Assembly: GCF_019669965.1 (NCBI RefSeq)
Contig: NZ_AP019781.1
Coordinates: forward strand, 1,463,092-1,527,091
Length of the DNA stretch: 64,000 nt
DNA from: Methanoculleus chikugoensis
Lineage (GTDB): Archaea > Halobacteriota > Methanomicrobia > Methanomicrobiales > Methanoculleaceae
Direction of reading: 5' to 3'
The translations under genes were made by a program, and so were the position numbers. Shown in pieces: positions 9,908 through 19,708 of the stretch; the stretch's first letter is position 1; the number at the start of each line of letters is the position of its first letter. The notes under the pieces were generated by a model that worked only from the letters and a program-made list of their open reading frames with translations, did no database searches and was not told where the DNA came from.

Positions 9908-12208
9908 ATGGACTACCTGGAGGAGTTTCCCGTTCTCGTCATCGACGACGAACTGCACTCGGATACCGCAGAAGGACGGGCATCGCGGGAGATCGTGAAA
10001 GAACTGAAAGACGAGGATTTTATCGTTATCGAAGCCCTGACCGCACGTGGCGGGCTTCACGCATTCCTCTCGCACCCTCACGCGAGCTGTATCGTCATCG
10101 ACTGGGAACTCTCCCCCGAGACCACGAACGGCACGCTCACCGTTGCGGATCTCATCACCCTCATCCGGGAGAGGAACCCGAAGATCCCGATATTCTTAAA
10201 CACCGAGAAACTGGCGATCTCCGCCATCCCTCTCTCTGTCATATCCCGGATCGACGGCTACATCTGGAAACTCGAGGATACCCCCGGCTTCATTGCCGGC
10301 CACATCAAACGGGCGGCAACGAACTACCTCGCCGACGTCCTTCCGCCGTTCTTCCGGGGGCTGATGGACTACGTCGAGGAGTACCGCTACTCCTGGCACA
10401 CGCCGGGGCACATGGGCGGCGTCGCGTTCCTCAAGAACGCCGCAGGCCGGATCTTCTACAACTTCTTCGGGGAGAACGCTCTTCGGGCCGACCTCTCGGC
10501 CTCGGTGCAGGAACTCGGCTCGCTCCTGGATCATTCCGGCGTCGTCGGGGAGGCGGAGCGGAAGGCCGCGGAGGTCTTCGGGGCCGACCGGACCTACTTC
10601 GTCACCGGCGGCACGTCGGCCGCGAACAGGATCGTCTGGCTTGGGACCGTCACTCCCGGCGACGTCGTCCTGGTCGACCGGAACTGTCATGCGTCCGTGA
10701 TGCACGCGATCGTCATGACCGGCGCCGTCCCGATCTACCTCATCCCGGCCCGGAACGAGTACGGGATCATCGGCCCCGTCCGGAGCAGCGAGTTCCGTCC
10801 CGAGGTCGTCGCTGAGAAGGTCAGGAACTGCCCTCTCATCGACGATCCCGCTTCGCAGACGGTCAGGATGGCCGTGGTCACGAACTCTACCTACGACGGG
10901 ATCTGCTATAGCGCGGAGAGGATCGAGGAGCAGTTGCGCGACACCGTCCCCTACATCCACTTCGACGAGGCGTGGTCGGGCTACGCCCGGTTCCACCCCC
11001 TCTACGCCGGGAGGTTCGGGATGCACCGGGCGGGAGCGGCCGGGCCGACGATCTTTGCCACCCAGTCGACCCATAAGGTCCTCGCCGCCTTCTCGCAGGG
11101 CTCGATGCTCCACGTCAGGCAGGGCACAGGATCGGTCGACCACCCGCGGTTCAACGAGGCGTTCATGATGCTCACCTCGACCTCCCCCCAGTACACTATC
11201 ATCGCGTCGCTCGACGTCGCCACCAAGATGATGGCAGGACACTCGGGGAGGTTCCTCGTCGAAGAGGCGATCGAGGAGGCGATCGTCTTTAGAAAGAAGA
11301 TGGTGACGGTGGCCGAAGAGATCCGGGCCGCGAACCGGACCGGGAAGGACTACTGGTGGTTCACCGTCTGGCAGCCCGACTGTATCATGGACGAAGAGAC
11401 GGAGAGACCGCTTGGTGAGGCGGACGAGGCGCTCCTCCGGAGCCATGCCGGCTGTTGGCTTCTGGAGCCCCACGATGCCTGGCACGGCTTCGACGGCATC
11501 GAGGAGGGTTACGCCATGCTCGACCCGATCAAGGTGACGATCCTCACCCCGGGGATTGGCCCGGGCGGGAGGATGGAAGAGAGAGGGATCCCGGCGGCCA
11601 TCGTCACGAAGTACCTCCGGGAGAACGGGATCGTCGTCGAGAAGACCGGGTACTACTCGTTCTTGATTCTCTTCACGCTCGGGATCACCAAGGGCAAGTC
11701 CGGGACGCTGCTCGCGGAACTCTTCCGGTTCAAGGCACTCTACGACGGCAACAACCCGCTCGAGGAGGTCTTCCCCGATCTCGTGCGCCGCTATCCGGCC
11801 CGGTACGCCGGGCGGGGCCTTGCCGACCTCTGCCGGGAGATGCACGGCTATCTGCGTGATGAGGCGATCGCCGGCACGCTCAGGAACGTCTACGCGACGC
11901 TGCCGGAACCGGCGATGACGCCGGCGGAGGCCTACCGCCGCCTGGTGCGCGGCGAGGTGACGCCAGTGCCCGCGAGCGAACTCGCGGGGAGGACGGTTGC
12001 GGTGATGGTCGTCCCCTACCCCCCCGGCATCCCGGTCATCATGCCGGGGGAGCGGTGCACCCCGGCCACGCGGGCGATCGTCGACTACCTCACGGCGTTG
12101 CAGGAGTTCGATTCCCGCTTCCCGGGGTTCGAGAACGAGGTGCACGGGGTGGACGTCGTAGCGGAGGACGGGCAGAGGGTCTATTACATCTACTGTGTTG
12201 CGGAGTGA
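9908..12208 (+). CDS. Orn/Lys/Arg decarboxylase, fold-type I PLP enzyme
   Basis: A 766-residue PLP-dependent amino acid decarboxylase of the large biodegradative AdiA/CadA type. An N-terminal response-regulator-like wing domain (1-145) is followed by the PLP domain. There Asp353 in HFDEAW contacts the pyridine nitrogen, and Lys390 in ATQSTHKV forms the Schiff base. The C-terminal domain includes MVVPYPPGIPVIMPGE. Arginine, lysine and ornithine cannot be told apart from sequence alone; a role in agmatine/polyamine formation or acid response is inferred. The ATG at 9908 follows AGGGAGTG at a good distance. GC and codon use match the neighbours. Confidence 0.92.
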   Translation: MDYLEEFPVLVIDDELHSDTAEGRASREIVKELKDEDFIVIEALTARGGLHAFLSHPHASCIVIDWELSPETTNGTLTVADLITLIRERNPKIPIFLNTEKLAISAIPLSVISRIDGYIWKLEDTPGFIAGHIKRAATNYLADVLPPFFRGLMDYVEEYRYSWHTPGHMGGVAFLKNAAGRIFYNFFGENALRADLSASVQELGSLLDHSGVVGEAERKAAEVFGADRTYFVTGGTSAANRIVWLGTVTPGDVVLVDRNCHASVMHAIVMTGAVPIYLIPARNEYGIIGPVRSSEFRPEVVAEKVRNCPLIDDPASQTVRMAVVTNSTYDGICYSAERIEEQLRDTVPYIHFDEAWSGYARFHPLYAGRFGMHRAGAAGPTIFATQSTHKVLAAFSQGSMLHVRQGTGSVDHPRFNEAFMMLTSTSPQYTIIASLDVATKMMAGHSGRFLVEEAIEEAIVFRKKMVTVAEEIRAANRTGKDYWWFTVWQPDCIMDEETERPLGEADEALLRSHAGCWLLEPHDAWHGFDGIEEGYAMLDPIKVTILTPGIGPGGRMEERGIPAAIVTKYLRENGIVVEKTGYYSFLILFTLGITKGKSGTLLAELFRFKALYDGNNPLEEVFPDLVRRYPARYAGRGLADLCREMHGYLRDEAIAGTLRNVYATLPEPAMTPAEAYRRLVRGEVTPVPASELAGRTVAVMVVPYPPGIPVIMPGERCTPATRAIVDYLTALQEFDSRFPGFENEVHGVDVVAEDGQRVYYIYCVAE

Positions 12209-12235
12209 TGGGGCCGGATGCTGGAGAGTTAGCAA

Positions 12236-12365
12236 CGTAGCCTCACGCGAAGGCACGAAGGCGCGAAGTCCGGGATGTTGACAGTTCCCTTCGCGTTCTT
12301 CGCGGCTTCGCACCTGCGGTGCTCAAACTCCAGGCGTTCAGCCCATCGCTCTTCGCGTGGGTTAA
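12236..12365. repeat. CGCGAAG-type repeat with embedded GCACC/GGTGC hairpin
   Basis: The gap between the decarboxylase and nfnB (12209-12462) holds no gene. From 12242 it reads CTCACGCGAAGG followed by further CGAAGG/GCGCGAAG units. Reverse-complement units (CTTCGCGTTCTTCGCGGC) follow, then the mini-hairpin GCACCTGCGGTGC (12310-12322), and finally CTTCGCGTGGG. The ends are inverted (CACGCGAAG / CTTCGCGTG). The same family recurs near 21726-21800, 55728-55895 and, as a fragment, inside the aroKE gene at 29107-29146. Confidence 0.65.
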
Positions 12366-12462
12366 TGGTGCTCTCAAAAGAGTGTCTACAGGGCGGGGTA
12401 CGCCCTGATTTGATCTCCGGCCGGTGGATCGGGACACCTGACGCCGGAGCCGTAGAAAGGCC

Positions 12463-13806
12463 TTACTCTCCCTTCAGCATCGCGTCGATCGCCGCGGCCG
12501 CCTTCTTCGCCGAGCCCATCGCCTCGATCACCGTCGCCGCGCCGGTGGCGATATCCCCGCCGGCGTAGACGTGGGGGATGGACGTCCGGCCGTTCTTGTC
12601 GACGGCGACGTTGCCCCTCCGGCCGCGCTCGAGCCCCGGGATCAGGGAGACGAGGAGCGGGTTCGGGCTCGTGCCGATCGCCTGGACGACCATGTCCACG
12701 TCGAGGGTGAACTCGCTCCCCTCGATCGGTTCAGGCGACCGGCGGCCGCTCGCGTCCATGCCGCAGAGCGACATCTTCACGCACTCGATCCCCGTGACGC
12801 ACTGCTCGCCGAGGATCCGGGTCGGGTTCGTGCAGGTGAAGAACTCGATCTCTTCCTCCTTCGCGTGCAGGACCTCGGCCCTACGCGCCGGCATCTCTGC
12901 CTCTCCCCGCCGGTAGATCAACGAGACCTTCGCCCCCAGGCGGCGAGCCACCCTCGCCGCGTCCATCGCGACGTTGCCGCCGCCGATCACCGCGACGCGG
13001 GCGGCGTGCAGGACAGGCGTGTCGGACTCGGGGAACGCATCGGCGTGCATCAGGTTCACCCTCGTCAGGAACTCGTTTGCTGAGTAGACCCCGTTTAAGT
13101 TCTCTCCCGGGATGCACATGAACGCAGGAAGCCCAGCCCCGGTTCCGAGGAAGACCGCGTCGTAGCCGAGGAGTTCGTCCGTGCTGACGCTCCTCCCCAC
13201 GAGGTGGTTCTTCTTCAGGCGGGCACCGAGGGCGAGCACCTGGTCGATCTCCGCTCTGACGACGTCCTTCGGGAGCCGGAATGCGGGGATACCGTAGGTC
13301 AGGACGCCGCCGGCCTCGTGGAGCGATTCATAGATCGTGACGGTGTGGCCGGCGCGGGCGAGTTCGGCCGCGGCCGTCAGCCCGGCGGGGCCGGAGCCCA
13401 CGACCGCCACGCGCTTCCCGGTCGGCTTTGCCGTCTCGGGGAGTTCGGCGCCGCTCTCCCGCTCCCGGTCGGCCACGAACCGCTCGAGCGCGCCGATCCG
13501 GATCGGGGTATCCTTGTTGCCGAGGATGCAGACCCCCTCGCACTGGGTCTCCTGCGGGCAGACCCTCCCGCAGATGGCGGGGAGCATGTTCTGCTCCTTG
13601 AGCGCCCGTGCGGCCGCGGGGAAGTTCCCTTCCGCGACGTGCCCGATGAACGCGGGGATGTCGATGCAGACGGGGCAGCCCTTCACGCAGAGCGGCTTCT
13701 TGCACTGCAGGCAGCGCTCCGCCTCGGCGATCGCCTCGTCGGCGGAGAGGCCGCCATCGACCTCCTTGAAGTCCTTGATCCGGACGTCGGCCGGCCGGTC
13801 ACTCAT
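12463..13806 (-). CDS. nfnB: NfnB-type NADPH-dependent flavoprotein subunit (GltA/SudA family)
   Basis: About 447 residues, homologous to the large subunit of NADH-dependent ferredoxin:NADP oxidoreductase and to the small subunit of glutamate synthase. An N-terminal double [4Fe-4S] region (Cys32, 35, 40, 44, 47 and Cys79, 83, 89, 93) is followed by the FAD dinucleotide fold GSGPAG (137-142) and an NADPH fold around GGGNVAMDAARVARRLG. Partnered with the adjacent NfnA-like subunit it probably bifurcates or transfers electrons between NAD(P)H and ferredoxin. Sulfide dehydrogenase activity is an alternative annotation. The ATG at 13806 overlaps the nfnA stop by 8 nt; the longer frame to 13848 is unlikely. 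Confidence 0.88.
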   Translation of the reverse strand: MSDRPADVRIKDFKEVDGGLSADEAIAEAERCLQCKKPLCVKGCPVCIDIPAFIGHVAEGNFPAAARALKEQNMLPAICGRVCPQETQCEGVCILGNKDTPIRIGALERFVADRERESGAELPETAKPTGKRVAVVGSGPAGLTAAAELARAGHTVTIYESLHEAGGVLTYGIPAFRLPKDVVRAEIDQVLALGARLKKNHLVGRSVSTDELLGYDAVFLGTGAGLPAFMCIPGENLNGVYSANEFLTRVNLMHADAFPESDTPVLHAARVAVIGGGNVAMDAARVARRLGAKVSLIYRRGEAEMPARRAEVLHAKEEEIEFFTCTNPTRILGEQCVTGIECVKMSLCGMDASGRRSPEPIEGSEFTLDVDMVVQAIGTSPNPLLVSLIPGLERGRRGNVAVDKNGRTSIPHVYAGGDIATGAATVIEAMGSAKKAAAAIDAMLKGE

Positions 13807-14650
13807 GGTGGTGGCCTCCTTCGCCGCACCGGCACCGGTGCTCCGCAAACCGCTCGAGCGAGGCCTTCTCCTGCCCGGTGTAGATTCGCTGCCGCTGCAT
13901 CAACTCATTGAAGTCGACCTGGTGCGCGTCGAACTCGGGGCCGTCGACGCAGGCAAACTTCGTCTCTCCCCCGACGGTCACCCGGCAGGAGCCGCACATC
14001 CCTGTCCCGTCGACCATGATCGGGTTGAGGCTCACGTAGGTCTTCACGCCGTAGGGAACCGTCGCGCCGGCGGTGACCTTCATCATGATGGCGGGGCCGA
14101 TAATCCAGACCCGGTCGATCTTCCTCTCCGCGAGCAGTTTCTTCAGGACGTCGGCCGCAAACCCGTGAACGCCCTTGCTCCCGTCGTCGGTCGTTATGTG
14201 GAGTTCGTCGCAGATCTCGCGCATCTCGTCCTCGAGGATGAGGAGATCGGCGCTCCTCGCCCCGATGATCCCGATGACGTGGTTGCCGGCACTTTTCAGT
14301 TCCTTCGCGATGAGGGGGGTGCTTGCGATCCCGACACCGCCGCCGATGACGCAGCAGGTGCCGTAGTTGCCGATCTCGCTCGGTTTTCCGAGCGGCCCCA
14401 CGACGTCGCTGATGCTGTCGCCCGCGCCGAGGGTCGCAAGCTCCTCGGTCGTCTTGCCGACGGTCATAAAGATCACCCGGACGGTGTCCCCCCTGATCGC
14501 GGAGATGGTGAGCGGTATCCGCTCACCCGCCTCGTGCAGGCGGAGGATGATAAACTGACCCGCCCGTGCGTGCTGCGCCACCTGCGGCGCACGTATCCAG
14601 TATTCGTAAACCCGGTCGGCGAGCTTTGTCGCCGCATCTATCTTATACAA
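13799..14650 (-). CDS. nfnA: NfnA-type ferredoxin:NADP reductase small subunit (SudB/PyrK-like)
   Basis: About 283 residues. An FAD-binding flavodoxin-reductase fold (RAGQFIILRL, then IPLTIS) is followed by a nucleotide-binding region (CCVIGGGVGIASTPLI) and a C-terminal [2Fe-2S] cluster site (GMCGSCRV ... FACVDGPEFDAH). Gene order nfnA then nfnB matches bacterial Nfn operons. The frame begins at a GTG (14659), but GGAGTGA is placed 5 nt before a TTG at 14650. That gives the N-terminus MYKIDAATKL usual in this family, so the TTG start is preferred. A His-rich tail (GGHHHE) ends the protein. Confidence 0.85.
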   Translation of the reverse strand: MYKIDAATKLADRVYEYWIRAPQVAQHARAGQFIILRLHEAGERIPLTISAIRGDTVRVIFMTVGKTTEELATLGAGDSISDVVGPLGKPSEIGNYGTCCVIGGGVGIASTPLIAKELKSAGNHVIGIIGARSADLLILEDEMREICDELHITTDDGSKGVHGFAADVLKKLLAERKIDRVWIIGPAIMMKVTAGATVPYGVKTYVSLNPIMVDGTGMCGSCRVTVGGETKFACVDGPEFDAHQVDFNELMQRQRIYTGQEKASLERFAEHRCRCGEGGHHHE

Positions 14651-14836
14651 CTGATTCACTCCTGATGATGTTGGTCGATCTTGGCGTCAAGATACACCTG
14701 AACATTTCGTACATATTGTAACTTCAGCCTCTTTACTGCAGCTCTTTCGTCTTGAACCATACCCCGTGACCGGCCTGAGCGAAGATGGATACGGAGTAAA
14801 AAACGCGAATGGTTATCCGTTGATCCATCACAGAAG

Positions 14837-15019
14837 ATGGGTATGCGGAACCAGGTAATCTGGGGGATTGCCCTGACCGCCATCGGCGCGGCGATCGCAA
14901 TCATCGCGGTCCTGGGGCTCCCGTTCCTCCTCATCTACAGCATCCCGCTCATCGTGATCGGCCTCGCGCTGATCGTATGGCGGGGGCGCGAGGAGACCAT
15001 CGAAGCGATCAAGGAGTGA
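14837..15019 (+). CDS. Small two-helix membrane protein
   Basis: A 60-residue protein made almost entirely of two hydrophobic helices (VIWGIALTAIGAAIAIIAVL and FLLIYSIPLIVIGLALIVW) with a charged tail. I do not recognise a named family with confidence; it resembles short archaeal membrane proteins annotated as hypothetical. It lies 7 nt before the YbjQ-family gene, so the two are likely co-transcribed. The 177 nt upstream, shared with the divergent nfnA gene, contains no other gene. Confidence 0.6.
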   Translation: MGMRNQVIWGIALTAIGAAIAIIAVLGLPFLLIYSIPLIVIGLALIVWRGREETIEAIKE

Positions 15020-15026
15020 ACGAAGC

Positions 15027-15350
15027 ATGATACTGACGACGACTGCAGAGGTGCCGGGCTACGCTGTGGGAGAGATCCTCGGCGTGGTCTTCGGCAACAC
15101 CGTACGGACGAAGAATATAGGGAAGGATATCACTGCGGGCTTAAAAAGCCTCGTCGGCGGCGAGCTCCAGGAATACACCGATATGCTCTCCGACGCCCGG
15201 ACGGAGTCATACAACCGGATGGTCAATTCCGCGCGCGATCTCGGGGCCGACGCGGTGGTGAACATCCGGTTCACGACGTCGCAGACGATGACGACGGCGG
15301 CGGAACTCCTCGCCTACGGGACGGCGGTGAAACTCGTTCCGAGGAAGTAA
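15027..15350 (+). CDS. YbjQ/UPF0145 family heavy-metal-binding-like protein
   Basis: A 107-residue single-domain protein of the YbjQ (UPF0145, DUF74) family. It shows TTAEVPGYAVGEILGVVFGNTVR at the start, a central EYTDMLSDARTESYNRMV and the conserved GADAVVNIRFTTS. Members form pentameric rings; a heavy-metal-binding role has been suggested but not proven. Length is typical. It follows the small membrane protein gene closely. Confidence 0.9.
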   Translation: MILTTTAEVPGYAVGEILGVVFGNTVRTKNIGKDITAGLKSLVGGELQEYTDMLSDARTESYNRMVNSARDLGADAVVNIRFTTSQTMTTAAELLAYGTAVKLVPRK

Positions 15351-15462
15351 GGGTGGTTGACAGCAGGGGTTCCTGCTTTTCTTTTTAGCTGGGATTTACA
15401 GCACGAACTTGCGGCCGTGCGTACGCCCCTGCAAGAAGGGGAGAAGCACGAAGCGCGGATGG

Positions 15463-15577
15463 GATGGGGGCTACAGCCAGGGGTTTACATGGTAGAGACA
15501 GGGGGGGGGGGGGGGGGAACCCCCTCCCCGTCGGCCCCACCCCCAGTGGCGATACCCCCACGGTCCACTGCATGGGA
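15463..15577. repeat. Composite TIR repeat element, copy 2 (partial, with G17 tract)
   Basis: A partial copy. The GTAGAGACA block is followed by an uninterrupted run of 17 G (15501-15517) where other copies have GGGGAGGGGGGATGCTCCCCC. After it come CCCCTCCCCGTCGGCCCCACCCCC, GTGGCGATACCCCC and the inner end CACGGTCCACTGCATGGG. It abuts copy 3 with an 18-nt spacer. The poly-G run is either replication slippage within the element or an assembly artefact. Confidence 0.7.
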
Positions 15578-15594
15578 GATGCTGAAGAAGAGCC

Positions 15595-15913
15595 GTATAC
15601 GGATTTCCATCGGCTATCGTCACGCACTGCCCCCGCCCCTCGGGGCGGGGGAGGAGGCCGAAGGCCGGGCGGGGTGGGGGCACAGGTATAGCCTTCTGGG
15701 GTAGAGACAGGGGAGGGGGGATGCTCCCCCTCCCCACCTGACGGTGGTCGAGCTCCGTTCCTCCGGAACGTCGCACCTCGCACCTAACGGTGCTCGAGCT
15801 CGCTGCGCTCGCACTCCCCGCGAGCCGCCACCCCCAATGGCGATATGCGACTGGCCGAAGGGCAGGAGCACGAGCACCTAAGGTGCGCAGCCACCACGGT
15901 CCACTGTACCGGG
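15595..15913. repeat. Composite TIR repeat element, copy 3 (full length)
   Basis: A full-length copy. It opens with ACGGATTTCCATCGGCTATCGTCACG, a CCCCGCCCC/GGGGCGGGG stem and GGCCGAAGGCCGGGCGGGGTGGGGG. The GTAGAGACAGGGGAGGGG block then leads into three hairpin modules: CACCTGACGGTG (15736-15747), GTTCCTCCGGAAC and GCACCTAACGGTGC (15780-15793). GGCGATATG follows, then a further GCACCTAAGGTGC (15873-15885), and the inner end CACGGTCCACTGTACCGGGCTC closes it. The whole 15351-16034 gap is this repeat material plus short unique sequence; I see no gene in it. Confidence 0.75.
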
Positions 15914-16034
15914 CTCTATACTCGCTAGACTGTGTTACCTGATGTCGCAGGCGCGAAAAACGACGCCCTGTAGCGATCTCAGGGTCAACCGCCACAAAAC
16001 ATGAGCCCAGGGGGAAGCGAACCCCCGGGCTCGC

Positions 16035-17669
16035 TCACTCTCCGATCTTCTTCACCTTCCGCACCCGCACCGCGACCCCGCGCTTCGACCGGAGCATCTC
16101 GTCCGCGCCCATCATCGCCCGGCCGGTGGCGATCGCGAGCGGGCCCTCGACCAGCACCTCGTCGCCCTCCCGAATCCGGGGGTCGCAGTCCGTGATCCCC
16201 GGCGCGAGGACATCGCCCTGCGGCACGAACTCGTCTATCCTGACCCGGTAACCCTCCGGGATCAGGTCCCATCCCGCAAACGTCGGGCGGAAGAGCCCGG
16301 TCCCGGGATCGATGCTGAAGAGCTGCTGCTTCCCACGCAGAACCGCCATCTGCATGCTCCTCCCCCGGATCTGGAGGCCTCTGGTGTTGATATCGGTCGC
16401 AAACTGCCAGGAAACCGTGCCGCGGATGGTGTCGGTCTGCATCCGCCGCTCGCCTTCGAGGGCGTCGTTCAAGGCCCGGAGCGAGGCGGGCGCCGTAGGG
16501 TGCCCCTGAGAGGTCACCTCGAGGTCGATCCCGCAGGCTTCCGCCGCCATCTCGGCAACCGTGAGCGCGCCGCCGTCGAGGTGGGCGATCACCCGCCGGT
16601 AGGGGTGCGCGGCGAAGTAGCGGGCGAGGATATCGGCGATGAACGCGCACTCCTCACGGTCCCAGTAACCGGTCACCGGCACGTCGTAGTGACCCGCCGG
16701 GTAGATCCGCTCGAGTTCTCTCGGGACGAGACCGAGGGGCGAGGTGACGATCAGTTCGTGCGCCCTTCGGTCCACGACATTCATGAAGAGTTTGTGGCTC
16801 CGGGAGAGCGAGTAGGGCTTCCTCGCCGAGCAGGGGAGGAGAACCGCGACGTCCGTTCTGGTCGGGACGAACCGCTCGATCACCCGGTCGGCGAACCGCC
16901 GGACTTCCGCCCGGTTCTGCGATTCAGAGGTGTTTGCCCGCATCGGCACCGCCCGCGCCACCGGGAGGGAACGCTCCATGAGTTTGTAGTTGCGGTCGAG
17001 GAACCGGAGGATGCCGACCTGTGCGGCATCCGTGCGGCACCGGACCTCCATCAGTTCCCGGAGCCTGCCCGCCTCGACGTAGTGCCGCACGAGGGCAATC
17101 TCGCGGTCGAGCGCAAGGCGGTTGTGCCACGCGAGGTCGCCCTCCCGGCAGCCCTCGCACCCGCAGACCCCGGTCTCCATCAGTGAAGCGGGGAACTCGC
17201 CTTCGGGGAGGCAGAACTTCTTCTGCGCAGACGCGAGGTCGACCCCCCGGTAGTCGAAGAGGTCGAAGCCCGAGTAGATGAGGAGGCAGGCGGTCGAGGG
17301 GAGCGCCGCAGCCGGGGCGTACCACGCAGTATCCGGCGGGATCTTCTCTTTTAAGGCAACAAGCCATCCCGCATAATTCCGGGGGTTCTTCCCTGCCGTA
17401 TGCCAGTTCGCGACCATGACGCAGTCCCCGGACTCCGCCGAGGCGGCGAGCGGGTGGACGGCCACCGGCTGCCCCTCGCCGGGACAAAAGTAGTTCTCCA
17501 CGAACGCCGGGTCGATGGAGAGCGGGACGTTCGAGAGAGCCCGGTCGCGGAGCGTGGGGAAGAGGACGTCCGTATCGAGGGCGGCCGGGAGGGATACGCT
17601 CGCCTCTTCGTGCTCGTAGAACCCTATCCGGGCGAGGCCGTCGCGTTTTTGCGCCTCATACCTGCTCAT
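16035..17669 (-). CDS. arcS: Archaeosine synthase ArcS (TgtA2), with PUA domain
   Basis: ArcS converts preQ0-modified G15 of archaeal tRNA toward archaeosine by attaching lysine (glutamine-derived nitrogen in older models). The roughly 544-residue protein has a TGT-like N-terminal half with a Cys cluster (CGCEGC near 169-174). The ArcS core motif [14 protein letters not shown] follows at 279-292, and a C-terminal PUA-type RNA-binding domain ([18 protein letters not shown] ... [12 protein letters not shown]) ends it. The ATG at 17669 lies 14 nt inside the end of tgtA, so the two tRNA-modification genes are translationally coupled. The frame to 17738 is a non-coding extension. Confidence 0.93.
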   Translation of the reverse strand: MSRYEAQKRDGLARIGFYEHEEASVSLPAALDTDVLFPTLRDRALSNVPLSIDPAFVENYFCPGEGQPVAVHPLAASAESGDCVMVANWHTAGKNPRNYAGWLVALKEKIPPDTAWYAPAAALPSTACLLIYSGFDLFDYRGVDLASAQKKFCLPEGEFPASLMETGVCGCEGCREGDLAWHNRLALDREIALVRHYVEAGRLRELMEVRCRTDAAQVGILRFLDRNYKLMERSLPVARAVPMRANTSESQNRAEVRRFADRVIERFVPTRTDVAVLLPCSARKPYSLSRSHKLFMNVVDRRAHELIVTSPLGLVPRELERIYPAGHYDVPVTGYWDREECAFIADILARYFAAHPYRRVIAHLDGGALTVAEMAAEACGIDLEVTSQGHPTAPASLRALNDALEGERRMQTDTIRGTVSWQFATDINTRGLQIRGRSMQMAVLRGKQQLFSIDPGTGLFRPTFAGWDLIPEGYRVRIDEFVPQGDVLAPGITDCDPRIREGDEVLVEGPLAIATGRAMMGADEMLRSKRGVAVRVRKVKKIGE

Positions 17670-19107
17670 GGAGCACCTCCGCACCCGGAACCTCTTCGAG
17701 GACGAGGCTCGCCCACTCCTCGCCGCACCGGACGGCAAACCGGCTCTCCGGGTGCGCCTCCATCAGCGCCCGGATACCTACGCACCCCGACCTGACCATA
17801 TCGTCGTCCCATTCCGGGACCTCGCTCTGGCCTACCGGGAAGGTCTCCGCGAGTTCCACCGGGTAGGGGCCGAAGGGTGGTTTGAAGTTCAGGAGGGTGT
17901 CGAACCCGGGCGCACCCTGCCCGTCGAACGAGATGAGCACCTGCTCGCCGAGGGGGATGCGGGGGATGACCTCGTGGAATCGGAGCACCTCCGTTCTCCG
18001 GCAGGTCTCCGAACCCCGGTAGAAGAACCGCCGCTTGGAGACGGGATCGTCGCGTTCGAGTTCCGCAGTGCGGGCGAGGAGTTCACGGTAGCCGTCGAGC
18101 AGGCGCGGGTGGCTCCGGCACCGCTCGTCGACCAGTTCCCAGAGCGTCCCGTCCTGGATCGCCTGCCGGATACGGGCGATCTCCGCGAGGGTGACGTGCA
18201 GGTTGTGGAGGGCGAGCAGCCGCTCCCGATCGTCGGACTTCCGGAGCTCGTCGGCGGTCATCGAGCGGCAGACCCGGCAGGCGCACGGGAGTTCTGCGAG
18301 TTCGTCGATCTTGAAACTCCCGTGCGGGGTGATGTAGCGTCCTTCCCGCGCGAAGAGGGCGTATGCGGCCGAGTCGAAGAGGTCGCAGCCCATCGCGACG
18401 GCGAGGGCGAACATCGACGGGTGGCCTGCGCCGAAGAGGTGAACGACAGTCGCCGGTGAGAGGCCGCGTTTCGCCGCGAGGACGACCTGCACGAGTTCTT
18501 TGTAGCGGTAACTCTCCATCAGCGGCACCACGGCCCCGACGGGAGCGAAGGTGAAGCCGAGGTCCCGGACGGCCCGGCCCGCCTCCTCGCGGAGGTCGGT
18601 GAAGATGCCGCCCTGCACCGGCCCGGCAAGGTTCGCGTCGGGGAAGAGGGCCTGTGCCTCCCGGATCCGCTCCATCGTGATCCCGAGTTCTCGTGCCGCC
18701 CTCTCCCTCCCCGCGTCCGGCGGGGTGGGGATGTCCAGGGGGACGACGATATCGCTTCCTATCGCCTGCTGGAACTCGAGCGTCTCCTGGTTGCTCACCT
18801 CGACCTCCCCGTAGACGGAGAGCTGGAACGAGCCCGAGTCGGTCATGATGACGCCGTCGAAGTCGAGGACGCCGTGAAGCCCTTCCGCGAGCGCCCGGTC
18901 GCGGTACTCCGTGCTCCGCCTGAAGATGTAGGCGTTCGTGATCAGCGCTTCGACGCCCATCTCCCGCATCTCGCGGGGGGTGACCAGGGGGAGGTGGGGA
19001 TTGACGACGGGGAGGAGCGCGGGCGTCCGGACCGTTTTATCGTTCACCCTGAGTTTGCCGACCCTTCCCGCGATATCTTTGTGTATGACTTCAAACGTAA
19101 TTGCCAT
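17656..19107 (-). CDS. tgtA: Archaeosine tRNA-guanine transglycosylase
   Basis: TgtA exchanges guanine 15 in the tRNA D-loop for preQ0. The 483-residue protein contains MTDSGSFQ with the conserved Asp90, [18 protein letters not shown], and the zinc site CACRVC (Cys275, 277, 280) with a downstream His in [11 protein letters not shown]. It has the shorter catalytic form; the C-terminal RNA-binding PUA module is supplied by the separate arcS gene. The ATG at 19107 gives [17 protein letters not shown], the family N-terminus. The AMMECR1 gene ends 5 nt upstream, so all three are probably one transcript. Confidence 0.95.
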   Translation of the reverse strand: MAITFEVIHKDIAGRVGKLRVNDKTVRTPALLPVVNPHLPLVTPREMREMGVEALITNAYIFRRSTEYRDRALAEGLHGVLDFDGVIMTDSGSFQLSVYGEVEVSNQETLEFQQAIGSDIVVPLDIPTPPDAGRERAARELGITMERIREAQALFPDANLAGPVQGGIFTDLREEAGRAVRDLGFTFAPVGAVVPLMESYRYKELVQVVLAAKRGLSPATVVHLFGAGHPSMFALAVAMGCDLFDSAAYALFAREGRYITPHGSFKIDELAELPCACRVCRSMTADELRKSDDRERLLALHNLHVTLAEIARIRQAIQDGTLWELVDERCRSHPRLLDGYRELLARTAELERDDPVSKRRFFYRGSETCRRTEVLRFHEVIPRIPLGEQVLISFDGQGAPGFDTLLNFKPPFGPYPVELAETFPVGQSEVPEWDDDMVRSGCVGIRALMEAHPESRFAVRCGEEWASLVLEEVPGAEVLHEQV

Positions 19108-19112
19108 TCGGG

Positions 19113-19679
19113 TTAAACCGCCTTTTCTTCGAATATCTGCCCCTCGAACGTCTGCACGGCGACATCGGCGCGCTTCCAGCACCCGGGCGGGAGCCCGGCC
19201 TTGACGCAGGTCTGGTCGAGGAACTCTCTGCTGCTCCAGCCGTACTCGGTCGGGACCTGCGGGAGGAGGAGACCTCCTCTCCCGAGGCCGCTGACGATCA
19301 GGCCGTGCTTCCCGACCTCGACATGGTCGGGGCGCTCCTGTGGCGGGCAGTCGAGCGTCCGGGGAAGCGTGAGCACCGTCACCTCGAGATCGAGGTCGTC
19401 GAGTTCCGACCGCGATACCGGGGGAAACCGGGGATCCTCGAGAGCCGCCGATGCTGCCGCCTCGACGATCGCGTCACCGAGCGGTTTTACCGGGTAGGGG
19501 AGGCCAATGCATCCTCGGAGTTGTCCCTGCCGCTTGATCGTGACGAAGACGCCGCGCTTATCCCTGAAGACCTCAGGGGGATCGGGCAGCACCATCCGTT
19601 CGCCGTCGACGGCGTTCTCGATGGCGCTCCGTGCCAGTCGAACTGCCGTTCTGCCTTCTTCCGGGGTCAGCATTTCCAT
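19113..19679 (-). CDS. AMMECR1 domain protein (TIGR00296 family)
   Basis: About 188 residues forming a complete AMMECR1 domain, identified by [20 protein letters not shown], the paired [24 protein letters not shown] segment and [20 protein letters not shown]. Function is unknown across all domains of life, although the fold suggests a nucleic-acid or redox-related enzyme. The reading frame is open to 20105 only because of high GC. The ATG at 19679 ([16 protein letters not shown]) or the one at 19673 is the sensible start. It sits directly upstream of tgtA-arcS, which hints at a translation-linked role. Confidence 0.9.
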   Translation of the reverse strand: MEMLTPEEGRTAVRLARSAIENAVDGERMVLPDPPEVFRDKRGVFVTIKRQGQLRGCIGLPYPVKPLGDAIVEAAASAALEDPRFPPVSRSELDDLDLEVTVLTLPRTLDCPPQERPDHVEVGKHGLIVSGLGRGGLLLPQVPTEYGWSSREFLDQTCVKAGLPPGCWKRADVAVQTFEGQIFEEKAV

Positions 19680-19708
19680 CAAAATGGGTTGTATGATATT
19701 GAATACTT

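Noticed and set aside
9908..12208. Two-component response regulator fused to a decarboxylase
   Set aside because: The receiver-like N-terminal region is the normal wing domain of large Orn/Lys/Arg decarboxylases, so no signalling role is implied.
15463..15913. Tandem attachment site for an integrated element
   Set aside because: No integrase, no tRNA and no block of foreign genes lies between similar ends.
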